The notes beneath the pieces are model-generated. The model saw nothing but the letters and a program-made list of their open reading frames with translations. It made no database searches and was not told the origin of the DNA. Positions 44,361 through 54,863 of a DNA stretch of 64,000 nucleotides are shown in pieces. The DNA comes from Trifolium pratense (Eukaryota > Streptophyta > Magnoliopsida > Fabales > Fabaceae). The position numbers and the translations under genes are program-made. Numbering within the stretch: position 1 is the first letter of the stretch; each line of letters opens with the position of its first letter. Location of the stretch: the NCBI RefSeq assembly GCF_020283565.1, contig NC_060062.1:4563322-4627321 (forward strand), read 5' to 3'.

Positions 44361-44733
44361 CAGTGAAAAAAAAGAGACATTGGAATGGATTTGTGAGTAC
44401 TTTTAAACTTATAATGTGTTATTTAAATTCGGACTTGTCAATGCGTTAAACTTGATTAGCTTAACAAAGAAGAACATCAAGTCTTAGGCTAACAAAAAGT
44501 TATTTCTATAATTCTTCCATTAAAAAAATGTTATTTCTATTAGTCTTGTAACATAAATGCTTAAATTGAAAGAACTTTTTAATTATAGTCACTTACTGAA
44601 GTGACAAAGAATGATATGTAATAATAATGCCAAATAGAACACTTAATAAACAAGAGAGTTTATATGTCAAACTAAAGATTGAAAAGTTTGTAATAATGAA
44701 GATAAAAAAAATTCCTTTATCACATTCAGAATA
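44361..44733. other. 3' flank of F-box gene C
   Basis: Non-coding. agaacatcaagtcttaggct resembles a piece near 47,150, and agtcacttactgaagtgaca repeats sequence near 39,165, both part of duplicated F-box flanks. Confidence 0.5.
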
Positions 44734-46470
44734 CTAAAAACGAAAGCATCCACGACCAAATAAGGGTTTCCACTTGCTGTTACTAGGACGAAAATCATAG
44801 GGAGGTATAATCTTTCTCAATGATGGCCTCAACAATACCATCGCCGTCTGAAAATCAACATCAGAAGACACTTTGCAACAATGCTGCAAATTTATCTCTC
44901 TCAGCTGTGTGCAGTTTTCTACCACTTGCTTCACTCCCTTCCCTGTGATATTATAACATCTTTTCAAATCCAATTGTAATAGCCCTGTGCAACTCTTTGA
45001 GATCGCATCAAGTGTTTTATCGTCAATTCTTGTAAATGACAAGTTCAACACCTCCAATTTAGGAACTTGGAAGTTCATCGCAAGTAGGTTCACTTTTTGA
45101 CAAGAAGTTAAATTCAAATGCATAATTTGACAACATCTTAAAACTTCAACTATACCATCATCAGATATGCAATGACATTCGCTCACATCAATCAGCTGCA
45201 AATTTGGGAAGATTGAAGCAAAGAATTTGATGGTTTCATTGTTCAAATATTGATTGTAACCCAAATGGAGAGACTTCATTTTCATTCGACGGTTTACAAC
45301 AGAATCCCTAAAAGAACTATACTTGTCTACACAGGATTTTCCAATATGTGTGTATTCCATTCTTATCTCATCTAGGAAAGGACATGTTTCAACAAGTACA
45401 AATAATGTTGATTCTGTGAGTTTACTACAATAACGAAGGTTTATAGATACCAAAGATAAAAGATACTTAGACAACTCAGCAACAAGTTGATCATTTAGAA
45501 ACATAGCATGTTGAAGATCCAAATGCTGTAGAAAACGAGGAGACTTAGATAACAAGTCTAAGATTCCAGTATAACTATAGCCGCCACAATCTCTTAGCAC
45601 GAGTCTCCTCAAAGGTAGTCCTTCATCTGCAAGAGATGAGAGCAATTGATCCGAGATAAATGAACATGACAAATCAAGGACGCTCAAACACTTCAAACTC
45701 CGTAGAGAATCGATCAACTCCATATCGATGTTCAGTATTCTTGGTAAATTAGTGCAGAGAGACCTCAAATATGGTCTTTCACGGATAGCAGAAGCAATGC
45801 CAAAATGAGTTAAGTGTTTGCAATTAAACATCACAACCTCTTCAAGAAACTCACAATTTTTACAAAGATGAAAAAGTGATGAGTCCTTAATATAATTGCT
45901 ACCTGAGAAATTAACCTTGCGGAGCTTAGGGAGTGCTAATGAAACAGCATTTATATCAAAATCTTCATAGAAACTATAATATTCAGAAGAACTTGAACTT
46001 AGGTCAAGTTCTTCAAGAAAAGGAAAACAATCAGCAATAAGGAAAAGATCAGACTTACGGAAGGAATAAATGCCTGAACAAATTAGAGAGGTCAAAGTTG
46101 TAATTTGTTGAGAGAAAACATGTAAACCATATACGGGAATGTAGCAGTGGTTAGAGAGATTAAGTGATTTGACTTGTAAGCCGAAACGAGAGATGTTGGT
46201 TAGAAGCACGTCACGGTTACCCGTGAAGTGACTGAGGTCGAGGGAGGTGAGGTTGGTGAATCTTTGGAAGAGTCGAGGAAGGAAAGGGAGGGTTTGGTTA
46301 AAGATTGTAAGAGAGGATGTACAATGGTCTGTTACAGAGAGAAACTGTTTCGAGACGACGGATGGAGATTGCAAGTAACGGCTGTGGTAGCCGCATTCCT
46401 TGAGGAATATTTTCAATATATGTTCCCAACATTCTTCTGGTAAATAATACAGTTCTTCTACTATTGCCAT
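44734..46470 (-). CDS. F-box/LRR protein C (578 aa)
   Basis: Probable SCF substrate receptor. The start at 46,470 (MAIVEELYYLPEECWEHIL) is chosen by agreement with gene E; an upstream in-frame ATG at 46,488 would add six residues. The F-box is at about residues 9-55 (SVVSKQFLSVTDH closes it) and LRRs run to about 545 (LRKVNFSGSNYIKD, LQHLDLQHAMFLND, LEVLNLSFTRIDD, LLQLDLKRCYNITGKG, LREINLQHCCKVS). The tail FRPSNSKWKPLFGRGCFRF is shared almost exactly with E, and their 5' flanks also match, so C and E are a duplicate pair. Intact single exon. Confidence 0.9.
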   Translation of the reverse strand: MAIVEELYYLPEECWEHILKIFLKECGYHSRYLQSPSVVSKQFLSVTDHCTSSLTIFNQTLPFLPRLFQRFTNLTSLDLSHFTGNRDVLLTNISRFGLQVKSLNLSNHCYIPVYGLHVFSQQITTLTSLICSGIYSFRKSDLFLIADCFPFLEELDLSSSSSEYYSFYEDFDINAVSLALPKLRKVNFSGSNYIKDSSLFHLCKNCEFLEEVVMFNCKHLTHFGIASAIRERPYLRSLCTNLPRILNIDMELIDSLRSLKCLSVLDLSCSFISDQLLSSLADEGLPLRRLVLRDCGGYSYTGILDLLSKSPRFLQHLDLQHAMFLNDQLVAELSKYLLSLVSINLRYCSKLTESTLFVLVETCPFLDEIRMEYTHIGKSCVDKYSSFRDSVVNRRMKMKSLHLGYNQYLNNETIKFFASIFPNLQLIDVSECHCISDDGIVEVLRCCQIMHLNLTSCQKVNLLAMNFQVPKLEVLNLSFTRIDDKTLDAISKSCTGLLQLDLKRCYNITGKGVKQVVENCTQLREINLQHCCKVSSDVDFQTAMVLLRPSLRKIIPPYDFRPSNSKWKPLFGRGCFRF

Positions 46471-47292
46471 TGTTTTGTTATTATTCATAAAGTCAAGACC
46501 AAGGTTTTAAACTGCGGACTGCATCAGTCAAGACTCAAGAGTGTGATACTCCGCGGTGTGAGGAAAATCCGAATTATATATTCTAAACTAAAACAGAATA
46601 TCCTATAATTCGTGCCTATAACCATGATACAGGGTAAATCAAACAACAGATTTTCCTGAATTATAGTGATCGTTTCAAATTTTTTTTTTTATTTTTACGG
46701 AAGGATTTATTTAGACTTGATTTGGATTATTTTAAAATTAATTTGAACTCGTCTTTGGTTGCCCTATGTATTCTCTTGCGGAGATTACTAACCGCTATCG
46801 ACACTCTTTAGGGTTAAAAACTATGTGCAAGAAATTTTTTATAAACCTAAAAATTTAATAAAAAATAAATAATGACTAAATTTAGAAAGTCCCCATTTTA
46901 TAGGACCAAAAATATATTTAACTCAAAACTAGTAACAAAACATTTGAATTTAAATATTATAGGAATAACGTCAAACTTTTTTATTGAATGAATGAATCAA
47001 TAGTATCAGCAATACCACTAAACTAATAGTCTCTATATCTTGTAAAGAACCTTTTTTTCTGCTAATCTCTTAAGCCAACTTCATGTAATTTGCATGCATT
47101 TTGGAAAATCAAGCAGTTACAAAACATATTAAGATGAATGAGACTGCAATAGAACATCAAGTTTTAGGCAAACAAAATGTTCATGTTACTTCCTGGTGAG
47201 AATAATTTTTGGTCAAATTTTACTTACTTTGCAATCGAACTTTGAATTACTGAGCCCCTTCCCCAGTGGTTAATTAACATCAAAGCGGGATA
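46471..47292. other. 5' flank of gene C
   Basis: cggaaggatttatttagact with tgatttggatta at 46,697-46,735 corresponds to the upstream region of gene E (54,222-54,262), so the two promoters share ancestry. No clear TATA box beyond a weak aattatatattc near 46,571. No gene. Confidence 0.55.
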
Positions 47293-47603
47293 TGACTTAT
47301 GACTAGAGAGATTAATCTTACGGAGATTTGAAAGTCCCAGTGAGAGAGCCTTTATTCGGCTGAGGAAGTTACTGTGGAGAGAAGCAATGTTGGAACAAGT
47401 CAGAGAGGTTACTCGGCGATGACAAACATATCAGTACTATGGAGAGAAGCAATGTTGGAACAAGTCAGAGAGGTTAAAGTTGTTATCTTTCAAGAGAAAG
47501 CTCGCAACCCTTTAACAAGAATGGTGAGTTGGTTGGAGAGATTGAGTGATCTGAGGTTCAATGGGAATCGGGAGATTTTGAGCATGCATTGAGGTCACCG
47601 GAG
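47293..47603 (-). pseudogene. F-box/LRR gene fragment with internal duplication
   Basis: About 310 bp match the early LRR region of the family, including counterparts of gactagagagattaatctta and ttggaacaagtcagagaggt. A 37-bp stretch, tggagagaagcaatgttgga onward, is present twice (47,375-47,411 and 47,440-47,476). The F-box and most LRRs are missing. It ends where the homologues continue into the F-box-proximal coding region (about gaggtcaccgg). Confidence 0.8.
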
Positions 47604-48431
47604 ACAAAAAATATGATATACAGACAAAAACAATTGAAAACACTTTTGTAAAATTGAATTATCAATCAAGTTTTTTAGTTTTCAATTTTTAAAAACTAAA
47701 AATCTATTTTTGAAAAGAGAATCAAACAGGCCCTAAGTCATAGAGCTGAAAGAAGCTACACTTCATCGGATAAAATATAAACCAGATAACAAAGATAAAA
47801 TCTACTTCACATTGAACCACAGAACTTGAGCAGTAAAATTTTACTTGGACAATATATAGTAATAGTACATTAAAATGCAAAAAATTGTGGTTAAATGATT
47901 GTAAGATGTTTTTCTGTGTGTGTTAGGTAAAATGCAAAATGATTGTGGCTAAGTATTCAAACCTCTTAGGTATGAACAATTGTTTGGCACCACCTCTTAA
48001 TTTAAATATTATTGTTGACAGTTTCTTATTTTTATAGGCAAATCCAGTTCTTGATATCAATACTTTTAAGACATGTTTTTAAGAAAACTAAAGAAGACAT
48101 TAATTAATATGGAGATTGCCTGTTAAGCAAGCTAAGTTCTTGTGAGAAATCAAATACTTGTATCAAGAAATTGTTGAGTCATGACTCATGAGAATGAGGG
48201 ACGAAAAAATTTCGAGTAATGTTGTGCGGTGGAGTAGTAGCAACGTTAGCCATATAAAAGTTAATTGATTTTACATGAAACAATACTGACAAATATTAAC
48301 CAATTCACTAACTAAAATAGATGCATTAATTAAATTTCTTATTCTTTCGAAATAAACATTTAAAAGCCAAATCTCCATAAATTTGTAACAAGCATACTAA
48401 AAATATCTGTCATAAAAATGAAAAATGAAAT
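47604..48431. other. 3' flank of gene D
   Basis: Non-coding. 48,110-48,200 (ggagattgcctgttaagcaa, tcatgactcatgagaatgag) recurs at about 51,620-51,715 and 58,050-58,135. 48,250-48,430 recurs at 56,045-56,205 beside gene F. These shared flanks record block duplication. Confidence 0.65.
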
Positions 48432-50153
48432 TTAGGGACAAAGAAAGCATCCATGATCCAATAAGGGTTTCCACTTGGTGTAGATCTGAGGATAAAAATG
48501 AGAGGGAGCTTTAATCTTTCGCAATGACGGCCTTGACAATACCATCGCTAACCATATATCAACATCAGCAGCCATGTTGCCACAATAACGCAAATTTATC
48601 TCTTTCAGTCGTGTGCAGTTTTCTATCACTTGCTTCACTCCCATATCTGAGACATTAATACACTCTTCCAAATCCAAATGTAGTAACCCTGAGCAACTCT
48701 TTGAGATCGCATCGAGTGTTTTATCATCAGTTCTTGTATATGACAAGTTCAACACCTCCAACATAGGAACTTGGAAGTTCATGGCATGTAGGTTCACGTT
48801 TTCACAAGAACTTAAATTTAAATGCACAATTTTACAACTTCTTAAAACTTCAACAATACCTTCATCAGATATGCAATGACATTTATTCACATCAAGCAGC
48901 TGCAAATTTGGGAAGATAGAAGCAAACCATTTTAGGGTTTCATCGTTCAAAAATGAATTGTTAGCCAAATGGAGAGACTTCATTTCCATATGAGTAAAAT
49001 CCGTCGAAGAGCTAAACTTCTCTACACCGAATTTTCCAATATCTGTGTATTCCATTCTTATCTCACCTAGGAAAGGACAGTTTTTAACAAGTGCAAATAA
49101 GGTTGATTCTGTGAGTTGCATACAATGACTAAGGTTTATTGATACCAAACTAAAAAGATACTTACACAACTTAGCAACACGGCAGTCACTTAGAAACGTA
49201 GCATTTTCAAGATCCAAATGTTGTAAAAAACAAGACATAGATAACAAGTACAAGATTCCAGTATAACTATAGCCGGTACAATGTCTTAGCACAAGTCTTC
49301 TCAAATATACACCTTTGTTTCCCAGAGATAAGAGTAATTGATCTGAGATACACGAAAACGACAAATCAAGACAACTCAGACGCTTCATACTCCGTAGAGA
49401 ATCATTCATTTCCATACCAATGTTCATTGCTTCTGATAAAGTAAAGTAGAAAGATCTCAAATTTGGTCTCTCGCGGATAGCAGAAGCAATGCCGATAGCA
49501 GTTAAGTTTTTGCAATCAAACATCACAACCTCCTCAAGAAACTCACAGTTTTTGCAAAGATGTAAAAGCGATGAGTCGTAAATATGATAACTACCAGAGA
49601 GATTAACCTTGCGGAGCTTAGGGAGTGCTAATGTAATACCACACATCTCAGAATCATCATAGGAATCAACTTTTATAGCTAGTTCAAGTTCTTCAAGTAA
49701 AGGAAAACTGTCAGCAACGAGATAAAGGTCAGACTTACTGATTAAAAAAATGTTGGAACAAACAAGAGAGGTCAAAGTTGTAATCTTTTGGGAGAAAATT
49801 CGCAAGCCGTTTGCGGGAATGGTCCACTGGTCATTACTAGAGACACTAAGTGATTTGACTTGTAAGGGGAAACAAGAGATTTGAGTGAGAAGCGCGTCTT
49901 GGTCACCTGTGATGCCCGTGAGGTCGAGGGAAGTGAGTTTGGTGAATCTTTGGAAGAGTCGAGGAAGTAAAGGGAGGGTTTGGTCAGAGATTGTGAGAGA
50001 TAATTTACAACTGTCTGTTACAGAGAGAAACTGTTTCGAGACGACGGAGAGAGATGGTAAAAAACAGCGGTTGTTGTCACAGTCGTTAAGGAATATCTTC
50101 AATATAGATTCCCAACAGTCGTCTGGTAAATAAAGTTCCTCTCTTGTAGCCAT
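48432..50153 (-). CDS. F-box/LRR protein D (573 aa)
   Basis: Probable SCF receptor. It starts MATREELYLPDDCWESILKI, with the F-box at about residues 7-52 (SVVSKQFLSVTDS). LRR blocks include LRKVNLSGSYHIYD, LQHLDLENATFLSD, LLDVNKCHCISDEG, LEVLNLSYTRTDD, LLHLDLEECINVSDMG and LKEINLRYCGNMA. The tail is KWKPLLDHGCFLCP, shared with the truncated gene F (LLDHGCFLSP). A single uninterrupted exon; the first ATG in frame is directly at the conserved N terminus. The promoter has a TATA box and, further upstream, a long CT run on the coding strand. Confidence 0.9.
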   Translation of the reverse strand: MATREELYLPDDCWESILKIFLNDCDNNRCFLPSLSVVSKQFLSVTDSCKLSLTISDQTLPLLPRLFQRFTKLTSLDLTGITGDQDALLTQISCFPLQVKSLSVSSNDQWTIPANGLRIFSQKITTLTSLVCSNIFLISKSDLYLVADSFPLLEELELAIKVDSYDDSEMCGITLALPKLRKVNLSGSYHIYDSSLLHLCKNCEFLEEVVMFDCKNLTAIGIASAIRERPNLRSFYFTLSEAMNIGMEMNDSLRSMKRLSCLDLSFSCISDQLLLSLGNKGVYLRRLVLRHCTGYSYTGILYLLSMSCFLQHLDLENATFLSDCRVAKLCKYLFSLVSINLSHCMQLTESTLFALVKNCPFLGEIRMEYTDIGKFGVEKFSSSTDFTHMEMKSLHLANNSFLNDETLKWFASIFPNLQLLDVNKCHCISDEGIVEVLRSCKIVHLNLSSCENVNLHAMNFQVPMLEVLNLSYTRTDDKTLDAISKSCSGLLHLDLEECINVSDMGVKQVIENCTRLKEINLRYCGNMAADVDIWLAMVLSRPSLRKIKAPSHFYPQIYTKWKPLLDHGCFLCP

Positions 50154-50220
50154 TGTTGTTTTTTTATTTTTATGTGATACTCAACTGGTGTGATGCCATA
50201 ACCTAAAATATTATACTCCG

Positions 50221-50230
50221 TATATATATA
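50221..50230 (-). promoter_or_regulatory. Probable TATA box of gene D
   Basis: TATATATATA lies about 70 bp upstream of the ATG at 50,153, which is a plausible spacing for a short 5' leader. Confidence 0.55.
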
Positions 50231-50234
50231 GGAA

Positions 50235-50238
<4 letters not shown>

Positions 50239-50296
<58 letters not shown>
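50239..50296. repeat. (GA)n microsatellite in the gene D promoter
   Basis: About 28 AG units, read as CT on the coding strand, lie just upstream of the TATA box. GA/CT tracts are the target of plant BBR/BPC factors, so this could influence expression; that link is inference. Confidence 0.95.
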
Positions 50297-50300
<4 letters not shown>

Positions 50301-51750
50301 GAAAAATATTCCTTAAATTATATTTATGATTAAGATCTTCATTGCACTTTCTAAACTAAAACAGAACAATCCTATAAATTTGCCTATAACATAGTGGCAG
50401 TATTTGATTTTATTTTTTTAAAATATTTTTACCAATTTGCGGGGGTTTTCAACCCAAAAAACAACCGCCCCACATTATAGCGGGCGTCGGGACAAATGGG
50501 TAGGACTAAAACAAGAACTAAAACATTATTCATTTATGTTGTAAAATTAGGTCCAACAATTCATACATGAGTATATTTCTTGAATTTTTCGGAAAAAATG
50601 GAATTTATTAATTACTAACTTTTGTGTTTATGTTTGTACATTATTCCTAAATAATTTTCTCTTCCTTTTTCATTAGTTGTCACAGGCCTCTACTATGTTA
50701 ACCTTAACAACCCGGGTCACACTCTGTATTAACGTAGCCATTAAGAAAGGCTAAACTAACTTGGTCCTTCTGGACGAGCTTAACACTGATTTTGTCCATC
50801 AAGACGAGCTCAACAAACTTGACCATTCAGTACACGCTCAACTCCAGTTTGGTCTTTTAGGATGAACGTAATCTGCTGGACCATGAGCTTCACCTTCGGC
50901 ATGTCCAGCTCAAATCGACTCTAAGCTCTTCCTTCAACATGTCCAACTCTGCTGAGTTAGTAGTTATTATTTTCTGAAGGTATAGACGTAGAGGAATGAA
51001 GACCGTTGTTTATTTTTTTTAAAAGGGAATACCGTTACGTTAAAAGTTAAGAATTGATGTTTTAAAGGTAAGGTACTCCACGCGCTTTCCTACTTGGAAT
51101 ATGTATTATTATTGTTATTGTTGTTGCTAGTATGGTTGTTGTGAGGTTATTATACGACTTCTATTTGTTTATGCTTATGATTAATATCTTAAGTAAATAA
51201 ATTAGGTTGTATTACCAAAGGTGTTAATCTTATCAGTGGATTTAAAGAGGTTTCAAATAAATTGGATACTCAGACGAGGAATCTCTGGTGTGACTGATCG
51301 AGGGAAGCGCTTTCATTCATGCATTGGTGTCGGTGTGGTTCGAAATAGTACTCAATGGTGGGGTATCGAACCTAAAACTCTACGGAGTAATACCCAACAG
51401 TCGGGTATTGTGTCCAACGGTGGGACACTGTCCAATGGTGGGACATTTTGCTCTGCAGAGAGGTGATATCCGGATCATATAGAATGCAGTTTCATATTTA
51501 AATGTTATTGTTGACAGTTACATATTTAATAGACAAATCCACTTCTTGAGATTAATAATGTCAAGACTTGTATGAGATATGCAAGACATGTTTTTAAGAA
51601 AACTAAAGACATTATTTGATATGGAGATTACTTGTTAAGCAAGTTCTGGAGATATCAAATACTTGAATCAAGATATTGTTGACTCATGACTCATGCGAAT
51701 GAGGGAGGAAAAATTTGCGGGATATGAATCAAGATATTGTTGAGATTTCC
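50297..51750. other. Intergenic upstream of gene D
   Basis: No gene recognised. 50,690-50,960 is distinctly less AT-rich and has recurring gacgagcttaac/gacgagctcaac and catgtccagctc-like phrases; its origin is unclear. 51,340-51,450 has short reiterations of ccaacggtgggacac and ccaatggtgggacat. 51,620-51,715 is a copy of the gene D 3' flank repeat. Confidence 0.5.
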
Positions 51751-51751
51751 T

Positions 51752-52430
51752 AGTGTCGACAGCCGGGATATGATTGTAGCTATAGGGAGGATGAGGAGCC
51801 GCGTGCAAATCTTTTGTTCACCTAATATACTTCCTGTGATTAAAGACATAAGCATAAGAGCAGGCCCTGAATTTCGCGAAGAGAACTGGGCTTGGTGTGG
51901 TAAGCATTTGTCCTACTCTTGTTATAGTGCCAACTTTACAGTCAACTACTAATGCAAGCAGCTTGTTTCTCATCAAATTCTTACTAAAAATACATATACA
52001 GGAATATGATGGTTGCTACAGGAAGGATGAGGATCCTCGTGCAAATATTTTGTTCGACTAATACTCTGCATATGATCCATAACCGGTATTCTTATGCCAA
52101 GAAACGAAGCATAAGAGCAAGCCCTGAATTCTTACTAAAAATGCATATTAATTAACTGCATAATGCTAGTTAAAATATCGCGGATGGTATTTGTCACATG
52201 TAAGTTATTGTCAGTGTAGCATGAGTGTCATGGATGTGGGTGCTCTAATACTTTAACTAATGCCTAAAATAACATTGTTTTCATATTAATATTAAAACCA
52301 TTTTTTATGTTATTCATCTGTCTTTTTTATTCAATTTCTCGCTATCACGACACGAGATTTGGTTGAGAATAAGAGTATATATATCCATACTATAAGTACC
52401 CTACCAAGTAAGATTCAAATAATAATATCT
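51752..52430 (+). pseudogene. Scattered relics of a reductase gene
   Basis: Three pieces in the right order: 51,853-51,990 and 52,075-52,145 both match exon 4 (ataagagcaggccctgaatt, ttcgcgaagagaactgggct, ccggtattcttatgccaaga), and 52,275-52,420 matches intron 4 and exon 5 (acacgagatttggttgag, ataagtaccctaccaagtaag). Two copies of the short dispersed repeat lie among them (51,752-51,822 and 52,001-52,070). Badly decayed, with no frame. It is another sign that reductase genes once alternated with the F-box genes. Confidence 0.8.
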
Positions 52431-52598
52431 AATATTACTGCAAGATAGAACACTTAATAAACAAGAGAAGACAGTATATTTGTCAAACTACTGTCTCTCA
52501 TAATGAGAAATGAAATTTAGGGACAAATATAATAAAGATTGAAAGTTTATATTAATAAAGATAAAATTTTAAATAATTCCTTTATCACATTCAGAATA

Positions 52599-54065
52599 CT
52601 AACAACGAAAGCATCCACGACCAAATAAGGGTTTCCGCTTGCTGTTACTAGGTCGAAAATCAGAGGGAGGTATAATCTTTCTCAATGAAGGCCTCAACAA
52701 TACCATCGCCGTCCAAAAATCAACATCAGCAGACACTTTGCGACAATGCAGCAAATTTATCTCTTTCAGTCGTGTGCACTTTTCTACCACTTGCTTCACT
52801 CCCTTCCCTGTGATATTATAACATCTTTCCAATTCCAATTGTAGTAGCCCTGAGCAACTCTTTGAGATCGCATTGAGTGTTTTATCATCTATTCTTGTAA
52901 ATGACAAGTTCAACACCTCCAATTTAGGAACTTGGAAGTTCATCCCACTTAGGTTCACTTTTTTACAATAACTTAAATTCAAATGTATAATTTCACAACA
53001 TCTTAAAACTTCAACTATGCCTTCAGATATGCATCTACAATGACTCAAGTCAAGTAGCTGCAAATTTGGGCAGATTGAAGCAAACAATTTGATGGTTTGA
53101 TCATTTAGAAACATAGCATGTTGAAGATCCAAATGCTGAAGAAAATCAGAGTTAGACAAGAAGTAACAGATTCCCATATAACTATAGCCGCTACAACCTC
53201 TGAGCACAAGTCTCCTCAAATTTAGACCTTTATCTGCAAGATACAAGAGTAATTGATCTGAGATATACGAAAACGACCAATCAAGACAACTCAAATGCTT
53301 CAAACTCCGTAGAGAATCAATCAATTCCATACTAATGATCGCTTCTGATAAAGTAATGGAGAAAGATCTCAAATTTGGTCTCTCACGGATAGCAGAAGCA
53401 ATGCCAATACCAGTTAAATTTTTGCAATCAAACATCACAACCTCTTCAAGAAACTTACAGTTTTTGCAGAGATGAAAAAGTGATGAGTTGGTAATATAAT
53501 AACAACCAGAGAGATTAACCTTGCGGAGTTTAGGGAGTGCTAATGTAATAGAATTTATATCAAAATAATCATAAGATTTAATAACTTCAATTTTAGGTAA
53601 ACTTAAGTCAAGTTCTTCAAGTAAAGGAAAACTGTTAGCAATGAGATACAGGTCAGATATATAGAAAAAACCAATGTTGGAACAAATGAGAGAGGTCAAA
53701 GTTGTAATCTTTTGAGAGAAAATTTGCAACCCATTTGAAGGAATGGTCCCGCGGTAAGAGAGATTAAGTGATTTGATTTGTAAGGGAAAACAAGATAATT
53801 GCGTGAGAATCACGTCACAGTTGACCCTGAAGTGCGACAGGTCAAGGGAAGTGAGGTTGGTGAATCTTTGAAGGAGGCGAGGAAGGGAAGGAAGGGTTTG
53901 GTTAGAGATTGTGAGAGAGAATTTAAGACGGTCGGTTATAGAGAGAAACTGTTTCGAGACGACAGATAGAGAGTTTAAGCTATGGTCGCCGTATTTTTGG
54001 AGGGATATTTTGAATATACATTCCCAACACTCTTCTGGTAAATACAGTTCTTCTACTATTGCCAT
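52599..54065 (-). CDS. F-box/LRR protein E, internally shortened (488 aa)
   Basis: Opens MAIVEELYLPEECWECIFKI with an F-box at about residues 8-50 and closes FRPSNSKRKPLFGRGCFRC like gene C. The alignment is continuous with C except for one gap: after LQHLDLQHAMFLND it passes directly to QTIKLFASICPNLQLLDLSH, skipping about 84 residues of C (roughly three LRRs). The junction lies near 53,096-53,105 and keeps the frame, so a shortened solenoid could still be made. The F-box is intact, so SKP1 binding may be kept while the recognition surface is altered. Whether it is functional is unknown. Confidence 0.85.
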   Translation of the reverse strand: MAIVEELYLPEECWECIFKISLQKYGDHSLNSLSVVSKQFLSITDRLKFSLTISNQTLPSLPRLLQRFTNLTSLDLSHFRVNCDVILTQLSCFPLQIKSLNLSYRGTIPSNGLQIFSQKITTLTSLICSNIGFFYISDLYLIANSFPLLEELDLSLPKIEVIKSYDYFDINSITLALPKLRKVNLSGCYYITNSSLFHLCKNCKFLEEVVMFDCKNLTGIGIASAIRERPNLRSFSITLSEAIISMELIDSLRSLKHLSCLDWSFSYISDQLLLYLADKGLNLRRLVLRGCSGYSYMGICYFLSNSDFLQHLDLQHAMFLNDQTIKLFASICPNLQLLDLSHCRCISEGIVEVLRCCEIIHLNLSYCKKVNLSGMNFQVPKLEVLNLSFTRIDDKTLNAISKSCSGLLQLELERCYNITGKGVKQVVEKCTRLKEINLLHCRKVSADVDFWTAMVLLRPSLRKIIPPSDFRPSNSKRKPLFGRGCFRC

Positions 54066-54103
54066 TGTTTTGTTATATGTAACTCATTCATAAAGTTCCT
54101 CTA

Positions 54104-54113
54104 CTATATATAA
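54104..54113 (-). promoter_or_regulatory. Probable TATA box of gene E
   Basis: On the coding strand, tatatatagtagag is about 40-50 bp upstream of the ATG at 54,065, close to the expected position for a very short leader. Confidence 0.5.
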
Positions 54114-54210
54114 ACCAAAAAAACAGAATCCTATAAATTTGTCTATCATGGTGATAGGATAAATCAAAGCATATCTATGAAACAAATTCTCCTAAATTAT
54201 AGCAGTGTTC

Positions 54211-54430
54211 TGTTTTTGTTTTACAGAAGGATTTACTTAGATTTAATTTGGATTAAAATTAGGGTGAGTTTGTTTTAACTTTCAAAACAATGACTTTTTT
54301 TATTATGTATTGTTTTGGCGTTAAAAATTTTTAACAATTTTTTTTATTCGGTATCCGGCTCAAGCACCGGAGAAAGTCTAACCTAGACACAAACCCAACA
54401 CCTCATTGTTGGGCACAACCTGTTGGATAT
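54211..54430. repeat. Dispersed repeat, intact copy
   Basis: gttttacagaaggatttact through ttcggtatccggctcaagca and aacccaacacctcattgttg. The same sequence occurs again, split, at 54,808-54,863 and 55,517-55,640 with about 650 bp between the halves. Confidence 0.8.
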
Positions 54431-54466
54431 TTGTGTGTTGGTCTCATTTTGCTAAAACAAATATAC

Positions 54467-54540
54467 ATGTTGGACCAAATGTTTCAACATGTTGGGTACA
54501 AAAGATGTTGGACCAAATTTTAAACATGTTTGGGTACGAC
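54467..54540. repeat. Short tandem repeat of about 37 bp
   Basis: atgttggaccaaatgtttca with catgttgggtac is followed at once by atgttggaccaaattttaaa with catgtttgggtac. Two adjacent diverged copies. Confidence 0.75.
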
Positions 54541-54863
54541 AGTCGGATTGCCCAAATCTCGCGCATTTATTACACGTATCTGCTATATATGGAAATTCAC
54601 TCTACAAACGTGTATATCAAGATTTGATCTGATCAAGACTTTATTAGTGAAGATATGTTCTTATCAAGACTTAATGGAATGATTCAGCACATCGTTTATT
54701 TCCTAAAGATGATCAACCATTTTAGGAAAGTTTTTATTAAGGTCTGATTTGCTTAGCTGGACGTGACTCAAAGACCAGCTGTGTTCTGAATCTTATTTTG
54801 AAAGACCAGCTATTTTTGTTTTACAGAAGGATTTACTTAGATTTAATTTGGATTAAAATTAGG

